Assembly (NCBI RefSeq): GCF_011043545.1
Contig: NZ_JAAKGP010000013.1
Coordinates: 1-64,000 of the forward strand
Reading direction: 5' to 3'
Origin: Rhodobacter sp. SGA-6-6
GTDB taxonomy: Bacteria > Pseudomonadota > Alphaproteobacteria > Rhodobacterales > Rhodobacteraceae
DNA length: 64,000 bases
Position 1 is the first letter of the stretch. The number at the start of each line of letters is the position of its first letter. The notes under the pieces are model-generated. The model saw nothing but the letters and a program-made list of their open reading frames with translations, was not told where the DNA came from and did no database searches. Position numbers and translations under genes: made by a program. Below, piece after piece: positions 43,274-51,512 of the stretch.

Positions 43274-43984
43274 TCAATCCCCGTTCCCGGCCCCGGCAGC
43301 GAAGCGGAAGCGGTGCAGCCCGCCGCCATGGCTGTGCAGCCAGGCCCTTTGCCGCTTCCAGCCCGGAAAGATGCCCTCCACCACCGCCCAATAGGCCGGC
43401 GAATGGTTCATCTGCACCAGATGCGCCACCTCATGCGCGGCCACGTAGTCCAGCACCGAGGGCGGGGCCATGATCAGCCGCCAGGAATACATCAGGGTGC
43501 CGTCATGGCTGCAGGACCCCCAGCGGGAGCGGGTGTCGCGCAGCACCAGCCGGCCGTAGCGCCGCCCCACCTGCGCGGCGTGGCGGGTCGAGGCCAGCGC
43601 CAGCCGGTCGCGCGCCAGCACCTTCAGCCAGGCCGCCACCCGCGCGCCCGCCCGGGCGGGATCGCCCGGCACCAGCAGGCGGTCCTCCTCCACCCGGATC
43701 GCCCGGCCCGGGCCGGTCTCCAGCCGCAGCGGCCGCCCCTCCACCGGCAGCACGCAGCCGATGCCGACCGCCAGCCCCTGCGACTCGGGCATCCGCGCCA
43801 GCGTCCGGCGCAGCCAGCCCTCCTGTTCCGCCAGGAAGGCCAGCGCCTCGGTCTCCCGCGCGCGGGCGGGCAGCGACAGCGTGACCTTGCCGTCCAGCCG
43901 CGACACCCGCAGCGAGAATCGCCGCGCCTGCGCCGAGCGGCGCAGATGCACCTCGACCGGCGGATCGCCCGGCAGCACCGGCAT
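43274..43984 (-). CDS. YgjP-like (DUF45/M48-type) metallopeptidase
   Basis: A 236-aa protein. The N-terminal half (VEVHLRRSAQARRFSLRVSRLDGKVTLSLP) and the C-terminal zinc site AAHEVAHLVQMNHSPAYW (HExxH plus downstream His) are the YgjP/UPF0141 signature, as is RYGRLVLRDTRSRWGSCSHDGTLMYSW. Predicted metal-dependent hydrolase with unknown substrate. ATG 43984 is preferred; an in-frame ATG at 44032 would add 16 residues. It faces the TIGR02300 gene across a short divergent promoter region (43985-44117). Confidence 0.87.
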   Translation of the reverse strand: MPVLPGDPPVEVHLRRSAQARRFSLRVSRLDGKVTLSLPARARETEALAFLAEQEGWLRRTLARMPESQGLAVGIGCVLPVEGRPLRLETGPGRAIRVEEDRLLVPGDPARAGARVAAWLKVLARDRLALASTRHAAQVGRRYGRLVLRDTRSRWGSCSHDGTLMYSWRLIMAPPSVLDYVAAHEVAHLVQMNHSPAYWAVVEGIFPGWKRQRAWLHSHGGGLHRFRFAAGAGNGD

Positions 43985-44117
43985 CGCAAAACCCCGCTGA
44001 AACCCCTTGAATCCCGGCCCCGTGATAGCCATTTCGGCGCCCGAGCGAAAGGCTTTGACACCGCCCGGCGCCTGTGGCAAGGGGCGGCTTTCTGGACATC
44101 CGTTGAAGGGACAACCC

Positions 44118-44453
44118 ATGCCCAAAGCAGAATGGGGCACCAAGCGCGTCTGCCCGACGACCGGCAAGCGTTTCTACGACCTGAACCGCGTTCCCGTGGT
44201 CAGCCCCTATACCGGCGAGGTGGTGGACATCGAATCCGCCCGCCGCAAGATGGCCGCGGCGGTGATCGCCCGCGTCTCGCCCGAGAAGGATGACGACGTT
44301 CTGGTCGACGACCTGGAAGCCGACGACGACCTGCTGGAAGCCGCCGCCTCGGAAGACACCGAGATGGACGACGACCTGCTGGAGGACGACGCCGACGACA
44401 ACGTCTCGCTGGACGATCTGGCGGATGTGGCGGGCGACGAGGAAGAAGTCTGA
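44118..44453 (+). CDS. TIGR02300 family protein with long acidic tail
   Basis: A 111-aa protein. The N-terminus MPKAEWGTKRVCPTTGKRFYDLNRVPVVSPYTGE carries the FYDLN motif that defines TIGR02300. Residues 57-111 are almost entirely Asp/Glu with Ala/Leu/Val (DDDVLVDDLEADDDLLE...DEEEV). The protein is soluble, very acidic and widespread in Alphaproteobacteria; its role is unknown, and an acidic tail like this could bind a basic protein or metal. It lies just upstream of tRNA-Ala and may share upstream regulatory sequence. Confidence 0.88.
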   Translation: MPKAEWGTKRVCPTTGKRFYDLNRVPVVSPYTGEVVDIESARRKMAAAVIARVSPEKDDDVLVDDLEADDDLLEAAASEDTEMDDDLLEDDADDNVSLDDLADVAGDEEEV

Positions 44454-44481
44454 TCCGCCGCGCGGCCCGTGCATTTTCCTC

Positions 44482-44510
44482 TTGCACCCCCCCGCGCGCT
44501 CTACTAGATA
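44482..44510 (+). promoter_or_regulatory. Sigma-70-like promoter of tRNA-Ala
   Basis: -35 TTGCAC (44482-44487), 17-bp spacer, -10 TAGATA (44505-44510), placing the start of transcription about 27 bp before the tRNA. A rare near-consensus promoter in this GC-rich window. Confidence 0.65.
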
Positions 44511-44544
44511 CCCGGCACCGCGGCGGAGACGCCGCGCCCACGGT

Positions 44545-44620
<76 letters not shown>

Positions 44621-44645
44621 AATAAATCAAGGACTTGATCGACAG

Positions 44646-44676
44646 ACGCCCCGCCTTGCGCGGGGCGTTGTCGTTT
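44646..44676 (+). terminator. Terminator after tRNA-Ala
   Basis: Hairpin ACGCCCCGC-CTTGC-GCGGGGCGT at 44646-44668 followed by TGTCGTTT. Strong GC stem with short T-rich tail, 26 bp after the tRNA. Confidence 0.78.
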
Positions 44677-44696
44677 CCGGGGTGCCCGCGGCCAGT

Positions 44697-44907
44697 CCGG
44701 GCGGGAGAAGGCGAGGCACTGCCTCGCCCCGCCCGTGCGGACGGGTTCAACCGGAGACCTTTCGGCACGAGACCCCGAGAGGCCAGCGCCCGACCCGGCG
44801 GGCGAGAAGCGCCCGCCGGGGGCGGGGCGGGCGTTGGCCGGGCCGGCCGGGACAAGGGAAAGCGTTGCGCCGTGGCGAAGGCACGCGCCTTCGCCAGAGA
44901 GGCCGGG
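44697..44907 (+). repeat. Dispersed multi-hairpin intergenic repeat, copy 5
   Basis: It occupies the centre of the 434-bp gap between tRNA-Ala and the ABC operon; 44908-45054 holds the candidate dpp promoter and leader. Hairpins 1, 2 and 4 are intact, but hairpin 3 has lost its loop and collapsed to GGCCGGGCCGGCC. In hairpin 2 the right arm reads CGGGCGTTGGCC against GGCCAGCGCCCG, a G-U pair in plus-strand RNA. Confidence 0.85.
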
Positions 44908-44964
44908 CTGGTCCCGGCGGATGTGTCATCCCTCCGGCCCCTCCCCGCCCCCGGAGGATTGTCA

Positions 44965-44993
44965 TTGACAGTTGAACCCGCGGTTTGTCCAAT
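44965..44993 (+). promoter_or_regulatory. Possible promoter of the ABC peptide transporter operon
   Basis: Consensus -35 TTGACA at 44965-44970 and -10-like TCCAAT at 44988-44993 with a 17-bp spacer, about 60 bp before the start codon. Confidence 0.4.
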
Positions 44994-45054
44994 CGGTCAA
45001 GGAACGGGTCCAGAGAACTGAGTCCCGAAGAAGCACAACAATGGGGAGTTGCAC

Positions 45055-46653
45055 ATGAACCTGAAGCATGGAGCCTGCCGTGCGGCAGTCCTGGCGGCGC
45101 TGATGGCGGGGGCCGCGCCGGCGGCGCTGTTCGCCGAGACGCCGGCCGACACGCTGGTCATCGCCGATGCGATCGACGACATCGTGTCGATCGACCCGCA
45201 CGAGGCCTTCGAGTTCTCGGGCCTCGACCTGGCGAACAACCTCTACGACACGCTGATCGAACTGGACCCGACCAAGCCGGGCGAGCTGGTCCCCGGCCTG
45301 GCCGAAAGCTGGTCGGTCAGCGAGGACGGGCTGACCTATACCTTCAAGATCAAGTCCGGCATCACCTTCTCCTCCGGCAACCCGCTGACGGCCGAGGACG
45401 TGGCCGGCTCGCTGCGCCGGGTGATCAAGATCGACAAGACCCCCGCCTTCATCCTGGCCCAGTTCGGCTTCACCGCCGAGAACGTCGACCAGATGATCGC
45501 CTTCGAGGGCGACACCGTCACCATCACCACCGACAAGGTCTATGCGCCGACCTTCTTCTACAACTGCCTGACCGCGGGCGTGGCCAATATCGTCGACATG
45601 AAGACGGTGATGGCGAACGAGGCCGACGGCGACATGGGCAACAACTGGCTGAAGTCGAACTCGGCCGGGACCGGGGCCTATGTGCTGAAAAGCTACAAGC
45701 AGAACGAGGGCTATATCCTCGAGGCGCGCGAGGGCCACTGGCGCGGCGATGCCAAGATCAAGAACGTCTTCATGCAGCACGTGCCGGAAGGCGCGACCGA
45801 GCGGCTGCTGCTGGAGAAGGGCGACATCGACATCGCCCGCGCGCTGACGCCCACCGATGTGGAAGGGCTGTCGGGCAATGCCGACATCAAGATCACCACC
45901 GACAGCGGCGGCCAGATCTACTATCTGGCGATGAACCAGAAGGTCGAGGCGCTGGCCAATCCGAAGGTGCTGGACGCGATGCGGTGGGCGGTGGACTACA
46001 CCGGCATGGCCGACACCATCCTGAAAGGCCAGTGGCAGGTGCACCAGGCCTTCCTGCCCTCGGGCTTCCTCGGCGCGCTGGACGAGACGCCCTATGCGCT
46101 CGACATCGAGAAGGGCAAGGCGCTGATGGCGGAATCGGGGGTGGAACTGCCGCTGAAGGTCAGCATGACCGTCCGCAACAACCAGGAGCGGATGGACATC
46201 GCCCAGTCGATCCAGAACACCTTCGCCCAGATCGGCATCGAGCTGACGCTGGACGTGGGCGACGGCGCGCAGGTGCTGGACAAGTATCGCGCCCGCCAGC
46301 ACGACATCACCCTGCAGACCTGGGGGCCGGACTATCCCGACCCGCACACCAATGCCTCGACCTTCGCCATGAACCCCGACAACTCGGACGAGGCCAAGGC
46401 GACCGGCTACCTGGCCTGGCGCACCGCCTGGGACCCGGGCGAGTTGGGGGCGCTGGCCGAGGCCGCGGTGGCCGAGATGGACGGCGAGAAGCGGGCGGCG
46501 ATGTATAAGGAGCTGCAGGAGAAGCACCGCGACGATTCCGCCTTCGTGCTGATGTTCCAGCAGCTGCAGCAGACCGGCCTGCGCGGCAATGTCGAAGGCT
46601 TCTACACCGGCGGGGCGGTCGATTCCGCCTCCTACTGGCTGGTCACCAAGTAA
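45055..46653 (+). CDS. ABC transporter periplasmic substrate-binding protein (SBP_bac_5, dipeptide/oligopeptide type)
   Basis: A 532-aa exported binding protein. The signal peptide spans about residues 1-26 (MNLKHGACRAAVLAALMAGA...LFA-ET). The family motif around FEFSGLDLANNLYDTLIELDPTKPGELVPGLAESWSVSEDGLTYTFKIKSG marks SBP_bac_5. It captures peptides, or possibly nickel or a sugar acid, and delivers them to the permeases encoded next. The following permeases, two ATPases and a dipeptidase suggest di- or tripeptide uptake. ATG 45055 follows GGGGAG. First gene of a six-gene operon. Confidence 0.9.
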   Translation: MNLKHGACRAAVLAALMAGAAPAALFAETPADTLVIADAIDDIVSIDPHEAFEFSGLDLANNLYDTLIELDPTKPGELVPGLAESWSVSEDGLTYTFKIKSGITFSSGNPLTAEDVAGSLRRVIKIDKTPAFILAQFGFTAENVDQMIAFEGDTVTITTDKVYAPTFFYNCLTAGVANIVDMKTVMANEADGDMGNNWLKSNSAGTGAYVLKSYKQNEGYILEAREGHWRGDAKIKNVFMQHVPEGATERLLLEKGDIDIARALTPTDVEGLSGNADIKITTDSGGQIYYLAMNQKVEALANPKVLDAMRWAVDYTGMADTILKGQWQVHQAFLPSGFLGALDETPYALDIEKGKALMAESGVELPLKVSMTVRNNQERMDIAQSIQNTFAQIGIELTLDVGDGAQVLDKYRARQHDITLQTWGPDYPDPHTNASTFAMNPDNSDEAKATGYLAWRTAWDPGELGALAEAAVAEMDGEKRAAMYKELQEKHRDDSAFVLMFQQLQQTGLRGNVEGFYTGGAVDSASYWLVTK

Positions 46654-46701
46654 GGCCGGGACCGGCGCGGCGGGGTTCGCCGCCGCGCCGGTCCGCATCC
46701 G

Positions 46702-47766
46702 ATGACCGAGAGTCCCCACGCTTCCCGGCCCTCGCGGCTGCGGCCCATGGTCTTCGCATTGGGCGGCGGCCTCCTCACCCTGGCGCTGACGCTGCTGGGG
46801 CTGTTGCTCTTCACCTTCGTGATCTCGCGCGTGGTGCCGATCGACCCGCTGCTGTCGATCCTGGGCGAACGCGCCACCGCCGCGCAGTATGAGGCGGCGC
46901 GGCTGGCGCTCGGCCTCGACGAGCCGATGTGGAAGCAGTTCCTGATCTACCTGGGCGACGCGCTGCAGGGCGACCTCGGCACCTCGATCCGCTCGCGCCA
47001 GCCGGTGCTGAGCGAGGTCGCCCACCGCTTCCCCGCCACGCTGGAGCTGGCGACCTTGGGAACGCTTTTCGGCGTGATCACCGGCGTTCCGGCCGGAGTG
47101 CTGGCGGCGACGCGGCCCGGCAGCATCGCCGACCAGGTGGTGCGGGTGGTCGGGCTGATGGGCTATTCGATGCCGGTGTTCTGGCTGGGGCTGATCGGCC
47201 TGCTGGTCTTCTACGGCCAGCTGGACTGGGTGGCCGGGCCGGGGCGGCTGGACGCCACCTACCAGATGATGCTGGAGTTCCAGATGACCCAGTATACCGG
47301 GATGATCCTCTTGGATTCCGCGCTGAACGGCGCCTGGGACATGTTCCGCAACGCGCTGTCCCATATCGTGCTGCCCGCTGCGCTCCTGGGTTACATATCG
47401 ATGGCCTATATCAGCCGGATGACCCGCAGCTTCATGATGAACGAGCTTTCGCAGGAGTATATCACCACCGCCCGGGTGAAGGGGATGCCGGAATGGCGGG
47501 TGGTCTGGGTCCATGCCATGCGCAACGTGCTGGTGCCGCTGATCACCGTCATCGCCCTCAGCTACGCCTACCTGCTGGAAGGCTCGGTGCTGACCGAGAC
47601 CATCTTCGCCTGGCCCGGCCTCGGCAGCTACATCACCGATGCGCTGTTCGCCGCCGACATGCCCGCCGTGCTTGGCGGCACCGTGGTGGTGGGCGTGGCC
47701 TTCGTCACCCTGAACATGGCCAGCGACATCCTCTACCGGCTGGTCGACCCGAGGGCCCGGGCATGA
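46702..47766 (+). CDS. ABC transporter permease, DppB/OppB type
   Basis: A 354-aa inner-membrane permease with six predicted helices. RVVPIDPLLSILGERATAAQYEAARLALGLDEPMWKQFLIYLGDALQGDLGTSI is the characteristic N-terminal region. The EAA-type loop for ATPase docking is in YITTARVKGMPEWRVVWVHAMRNVLVPLITV. An unusually long insert sits between helices 3 and 4 (LDWVAGPGRLDATYQMMLEFQMTQYTG), common in this family. It lies between the binding protein and the second permease. Transports the substrate as heterodimer with the next gene product. Confidence 0.93.
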   Translation: MTESPHASRPSRLRPMVFALGGGLLTLALTLLGLLLFTFVISRVVPIDPLLSILGERATAAQYEAARLALGLDEPMWKQFLIYLGDALQGDLGTSIRSRQPVLSEVAHRFPATLELATLGTLFGVITGVPAGVLAATRPGSIADQVVRVVGLMGYSMPVFWLGLIGLLVFYGQLDWVAGPGRLDATYQMMLEFQMTQYTGMILLDSALNGAWDMFRNALSHIVLPAALLGYISMAYISRMTRSFMMNELSQEYITTARVKGMPEWRVVWVHAMRNVLVPLITVIALSYAYLLEGSVLTETIFAWPGLGSYITDALFAADMPAVLGGTVVVGVAFVTLNMASDILYRLVDPRARA

Positions 47767-47776
47767 GAGGTCTGGC

Positions 47777-48682
47777 ATGAGCACGCTCCGCGCCTGGCTG
47801 ACCGACCCCAGCCCGACCTCGCGCCGGCAGGCGAGGCTGGGGCAGAGCTACCTCGCCTGGCTGCGCATCCGCAGGAACCGGCTGGCGATGGCGGGGCTGG
47901 TGATCGTCGGCCTCTTGCTGCTGGTCGCCGCCTTCGCGCCGCTGATCGCGCCGCACGACCCGCTGGTGCAGGACCTGTCGCGCCGCCTGCTGCCGCCGGG
48001 GACGCCGGGCAATCTGCTGGGCACCGACGACTTCGGCCGCGACATCCTCTCGCGCATCCTCTACGGCGCGCGGATCACGCTTTACATCATCGCGCTGGTG
48101 GCGGTGACGGCCCCTGTCCTCGGCCTGCTGATCGGCACCGTCGCCGGCTATTTCGGCGGCTGGGTCGATGCGGTGCTGATGCGGATCACCGACATCTTCC
48201 TGGCTTTCCCGCGGCTGATCCTGGCGCTGGCGCTGGTCGCCGTGCTCGGCCCCGGGATCGGCAATGCCGTCCTTGCCATCGCCCTGACCGCCTGGCCGCC
48301 CTATGCCCGGATCGCAAGGGCCGAGACGCTGACCGTCCGCAATTCCGACTACATCGCCGCCGTGCGGCTGCAAGGCGCCGGGGCGGGGCGGATCATCTGG
48401 GGCCATATCGTGCCGATGTGCCTGCCCTCGGTGATCATCCGGGTGACGCTGGACATGGCCGGCGTGATCCTGATCGCCGCGGGTCTGGGCTTCCTCGGCC
48501 TCGGGGTGCAGCCGCCGATGCCGGAATGGGGACTGATGATCTCCTCCGGCCGCAAGTTCCTGTTCGAGCAATGGTGGGTCGCCACCATGCCCGGCCTTGC
48601 GATCTTCCTCGTCTCGCTCGGCTTCAACCTCTTGGGCGACGGGCTGCGCGACGTGCTGGACCCGAGGAGCGCGGGGAAATGA
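47777..48682 (+). CDS. ABC transporter permease, DppC/OppC type
   Basis: A 301-aa permease. An N-terminal cytosolic segment (TDPSPTSRRQARLGQSYLAWLRIRRNRLAMAGL, then the first helix) is followed by the DppC motif GTDDFGRDILSRILYGARITLYI. The ATPase-contact loop is AETLTVRNSDYIAAVRLQGAGAGRIIWGHIVPM, and EWGLMISSGRKFLFEQWWVATMPGLAIFLVSLGFNLLGDGLRD ends the protein. It starts 10 bp after the partner permease and overlaps the first ATPase gene by 4 bp. Confidence 0.93.
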   Translation: MSTLRAWLTDPSPTSRRQARLGQSYLAWLRIRRNRLAMAGLVIVGLLLLVAAFAPLIAPHDPLVQDLSRRLLPPGTPGNLLGTDDFGRDILSRILYGARITLYIIALVAVTAPVLGLLIGTVAGYFGGWVDAVLMRITDIFLAFPRLILALALVAVLGPGIGNAVLAIALTAWPPYARIARAETLTVRNSDYIAAVRLQGAGAGRIIWGHIVPMCLPSVIIRVTLDMAGVILIAAGLGFLGLGVQPPMPEWGLMISSGRKFLFEQWWVATMPGLAIFLVSLGFNLLGDGLRDVLDPRSAGK

Positions 48683-49521
48683 GCCTGCTCGAAGTCCAGA
48701 ACCTGCGGGTGACCTTCGACACCGAGACCGGCCCGGTGCAGGCGGTGCGGGGCGTGTCCTTCTCGCTCGGCCGTGAACGGCTGGGGATCGTCGGCGAAAG
48801 CGGCTCGGGCAAGACCATGACCGGCCGGTCGGTGCTGCGGCTGATCCGCCCGCCGGGCCGGATCGCGGCCGACCGGATGGTCTTCGACGGGCAGGACCTG
48901 ATGCGCGCCTCGGAACGCGACATGCGCGCCCTGCGCGGCAAGCGCATCGGCATGGTGATGCAGGACCCGAAATACAGCCTGAACCCGGTGATGACCGTGG
49001 GCGAGCAGCTGACCGAGGGCCTGCGCCGCCGCGACCGCATCCGCGGCGCCGAGGCCCGCGCCAAGGCCGTCGCCGCGCTGGAGGCGGTGCAGATCCGCGA
49101 CCCGGACCGGGTGATGGCGGCCTATCCGCACGAACTGTCGGGCGGGATGGGCCAGCGGGTGATGATCGCGATGATGCTGATCCCGGAACCCGACCTCCTG
49201 ATCGCCGACGAGCCGACCTCGGCGCTGGATGTCACCGTGCAGGCCGAGGTGCTGTCGATCCTCGACGCGCTGGTGCGCGACCGCGGCATGGGGCTGATCT
49301 TCATCAGCCACGACCTGCGGCTGGTCGGCCGCTTTTGCGACCGGGTGCTGGTGATGTTCAAGGGCCGGGTGGTGGAGGAACTGGAGGCCAGGCGCCTGAC
49401 CGAGGCGCGGCATCCCTATACCCGCGGGCTGCTGAACTGCCTGCCCCGCATCGGCGGCCCGCGCGAGCCCTTGCCGGGGCTGGACCGTTCCGGCGATTGG
49501 GCGAAGGAGGGTGCAGCATGA
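48679..49521 (+). CDS. ABC transporter ATPase, DppD/OppD type
   Basis: A 280-aa ATPase. Walker A GESGSGKT, Q-loop MQDPKYSLNPVMTVGEQL, signature LSGGMGQRV and Walker B LLIADEPTSALD are all present. The C-terminus has the shortened oligopeptide-ABC tail (RHPYTRGLLNCLPRIGG) without a full [4Fe-4S] cysteine motif. It powers transport together with the next ATPase. The start overlaps the DppC-type gene stop. The following gene is separated by 85 bp containing two palindromes. Confidence 0.93.
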   Translation: MSLLEVQNLRVTFDTETGPVQAVRGVSFSLGRERLGIVGESGSGKTMTGRSVLRLIRPPGRIAADRMVFDGQDLMRASERDMRALRGKRIGMVMQDPKYSLNPVMTVGEQLTEGLRRRDRIRGAEARAKAVAALEAVQIRDPDRVMAAYPHELSGGMGQRVMIAMMLIPEPDLLIADEPTSALDVTVQAEVLSILDALVRDRGMGLIFISHDLRLVGRFCDRVLVMFKGRVVEELEARRLTEARHPYTRGLLNCLPRIGGPREPLPGLDRSGDWAKEGAA

Positions 49522-49543
49522 GCGCGCCTCGTCCCACCCGCGC

Positions 49544-49587
49544 CGGAGATCGCGCGATCTCCGTTACGATTTCCGCGCGGAAATCGT
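49544..49587. repeat. Pair of perfect palindromes between the two ATPase genes
   Basis: 49544-49563: 20-bp palindrome, arm CGGAGATCGC. 49566-49587: 22-bp palindrome, arm ACGATTTCCG around CG, identical to 23877-23898. They lie inside an operon, only 20 bp before the next start, so they may form RNA hairpins that set the ratio of the two ATPases. Confidence 0.75.
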
Positions 49588-49606
49588 CGCCGGGAAAGGC
49601 CGCGCC

Positions 49607-50377
49607 ATGGGCCTGATCGAGATCGAGAACCTCTCCGTCACCTTCCGCGCCAAGGGCCGCGAGGTGCGGGCGGTGGAAGGCGTCAGCCTGACCGTGGGCG
49701 AGCGGGAAAGCTACGGGCTGGTCGGCGAAAGCGGCTCGGGCAAGTCCACCATCCTGCGGGCGATCTGCGGCATGGCCCCGGTGACCGGCGGGCAGATCCG
49801 CATCGGCGGCGAGGCGCTGCGGATGCCGCGCGGCCCGGGCTTCAGCCGCCGGGTGCAGATGGTGTTCCAGGACCCCTATGCCAGCCTGCACCCCCGCCAC
49901 ACCATCGACCGGACGCTGTCGGAACCGCTGGCGATCCACCGCATCGGCGGCTCGGATGCGAAGGTGGTGAAGGCGCTGACCGATGTCGGCCTGCCGGCCA
50001 GCTTCCGCTTCCGCTACCCGCACCAGCTGTCCGGCGGCCAGCGCCAGCGGGTCGCCATCGCCCGGGCGCTGATGCTGGAGCCGTCGATCCTGCTGCTGGA
50101 CGAACCGACCTCGGCGCTGGATGCCTCGGTGCAGGCCGAGGTGCTGAACCTGCTGACCCGGCTGCGCGAGGAACGCGGGCTGACCTTCCTGATGGTCAGC
50201 CACGACCTCGCCGTGATCGACCATATGTGCGACCGGGTGCTGGTGATGCAGCACGGCCGCGCGGTGGAGGAACTGGCGCGCGACGACCTTGCCGCGGCCC
50301 GGATGACCACGGCCTATGCCCGCAGCCTGTTCGAGGCCAGCGCCGACCGGATGCTGGACCCGGCGAAAGCGCCCTGA
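49607..50377 (+). CDS. ABC transporter ATPase, DppF/OppF type
   Basis: A 256-aa ATPase. Walker A GESGSGKST, Q-loop FQDPYASLHPRHTIDRTL, signature HQLSGGQRQRV and Walker B ILLLDEPTSALD are intact, followed by the switch His (VSHDLAVI). It has no C-terminal oligopeptide-specific extension, shorter than classical DppF. Start ATG 49607 is placed after the palindrome pair. It works as a heterodimer with the preceding ATPase. The dipeptidase gene follows 18 bp later. Confidence 0.92.
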   Translation: MGLIEIENLSVTFRAKGREVRAVEGVSLTVGERESYGLVGESGSGKSTILRAICGMAPVTGGQIRIGGEALRMPRGPGFSRRVQMVFQDPYASLHPRHTIDRTLSEPLAIHRIGGSDAKVVKALTDVGLPASFRFRYPHQLSGGQRQRVAIARALMLEPSILLLDEPTSALDASVQAEVLNLLTRLREERGLTFLMVSHDLAVIDHMCDRVLVMQHGRAVEELARDDLAAARMTTAYARSLFEASADRMLDPAKAP

Positions 50378-50395
50378 CACCCCGGAGAGACCCCG

Positions 50396-51451
50396 ATGAT
50401 CCCCGTCTTCGACGGCCACAACGACCTGCTCTACCGCCTGCTGGAGGCCCCCGGGCGGCGGGAGGAAATCTTCCTGACCGGCACCGGCGAAGGCCATCTC
50501 GACCTGCCGCGGATGCGCGCTGCGGGCTTTGCCGGCGGCTTCTTCGCCATCTACCTGCCCTCGCCGCAGGCCCATGACGACGCCGAGCATCAGGCGCAGA
50601 TGGAGCGCCCGCCCTACCGCCTGCCGCTGCCCGACCTGCTGCCGCAGCCACAGTCGCTCGCCACCGCGGCGACGCTGGCCGGGCATCTGCTGTGGATGGA
50701 ACGCGCCAGCCAAGGCGCCTTCCGCCTCTGCCGGACCACGGCGGACATCCGTTCTGCCATGGCCGAGGGCGCGGTGGCGGCGGTGATGCACATGGAGGGC
50801 GCCGAGGCCATCGACGAAGGGCTCGACGCGCTGCACCTGTTCCACGCCGTCGGCCTGCGGTCGCTCGGCCCGGTCTGGAGCCGCCCCACCGCCTTCGGCC
50901 ATGGCGTGCCCTTCGCCTTTCCCTCCAGCCCCGACACCGGCCCGGGCCTGACCGAGGCCGGCAAGCGGCTGGTCCGCGAATGCAACGCCCTGCGGATCAT
51001 GCTGGACCTCAGCCACCTGAATGAAGCCGGCTTCGATGACGTGGCGCGGCTCAGCGACGCGCCCTTGGTCGCCACCCATTCCAATGCCCATGCGGTGACG
51101 CCGTCGAGCCGCAACCTGACCGACCGGCAGCTGGCGATGATTCGCGACTCCGGCGGCATGGTCGGGCTGAACTTCTCGGTCAGCTTCCTGCGGGAGGACG
51201 GGCGGCGGGTGGCGGAAACCGGCTGGGACCCGGTGCTGCGGCACATGGACCACCTGCTGGACCGTCTCGGCGAGGACCACCTCGGCTTCGGCTCGGACTT
51301 CGACGGCTGCACCACGCCGGAGGTGATCGGCGATGCCACCGGCCTGCCCCGGCTGATCGAGGCGCTGGCGGCGCATGGCTACGGCCGGCCGCTGCTGGAG
51401 AAGCTGGCGCACGGCAACTGGCTGCGGCTGTTGCAGCGGACCATCGGGTGA
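50396..51451 (+). CDS. Membrane dipeptidase (renal dipeptidase family, M19)
   Basis: A 351-aa zinc enzyme of the M19 family that cleaves dipeptides, including D-amino-acid-containing or dehydropeptides. FDGHNDLLYRLL gives the first metal ligands (HxD). MHMEGAEAI supplies the bridging Glu region, IMLDLSHLN a His ligand, VATHSNAHAVTPSSRNLTDRQLAMIRDSGGMVGLNF another, and GFGSDFDG the Asp. No signal peptide, so it probably acts in the cytoplasm on peptides imported by the transporter encoded just upstream. Last gene of the operon. Confidence 0.92.
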   Translation: MIPVFDGHNDLLYRLLEAPGRREEIFLTGTGEGHLDLPRMRAAGFAGGFFAIYLPSPQAHDDAEHQAQMERPPYRLPLPDLLPQPQSLATAATLAGHLLWMERASQGAFRLCRTTADIRSAMAEGAVAAVMHMEGAEAIDEGLDALHLFHAVGLRSLGPVWSRPTAFGHGVPFAFPSSPDTGPGLTEAGKRLVRECNALRIMLDLSHLNEAGFDDVARLSDAPLVATHSNAHAVTPSSRNLTDRQLAMIRDSGGMVGLNFSVSFLREDGRRVAETGWDPVLRHMDHLLDRLGEDHLGFGSDFDGCTTPEVIGDATGLPRLIEALAAHGYGRPLLEKLAHGNWLRLLQRTIG

Positions 51452-51460
51452 GGGGTGCCG

Positions 51461-51512
51461 CGGTGGGGTAAAACCCCACCCTACCGATGGCGTAGGGCGG
51501 GGTTCACCCCGC
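51461..51512. repeat. GGTGGGGT-type REP pair at the convergent operon end
   Basis: Hairpin GGTGGGGT-AAA-ACCCCACC at 51461-51479 and GGCGGGGT-TC-ACCCCGCC at 51495-51512, separated by a CTACCG/GTAGGG motif. The second overlaps the last three codons of the RND gene. These are common family-level REP sequences and act here between convergent genes. Confidence 0.75.

Noticed and set aside
44635-45021. Similar Arg/Pro-rich peptides encoded in all copies of the dispersed repeat
   Set aside because: Frames differ between copies and are broken by indels, while stem pairing is kept; DNA or RNA conservation explains the likeness.
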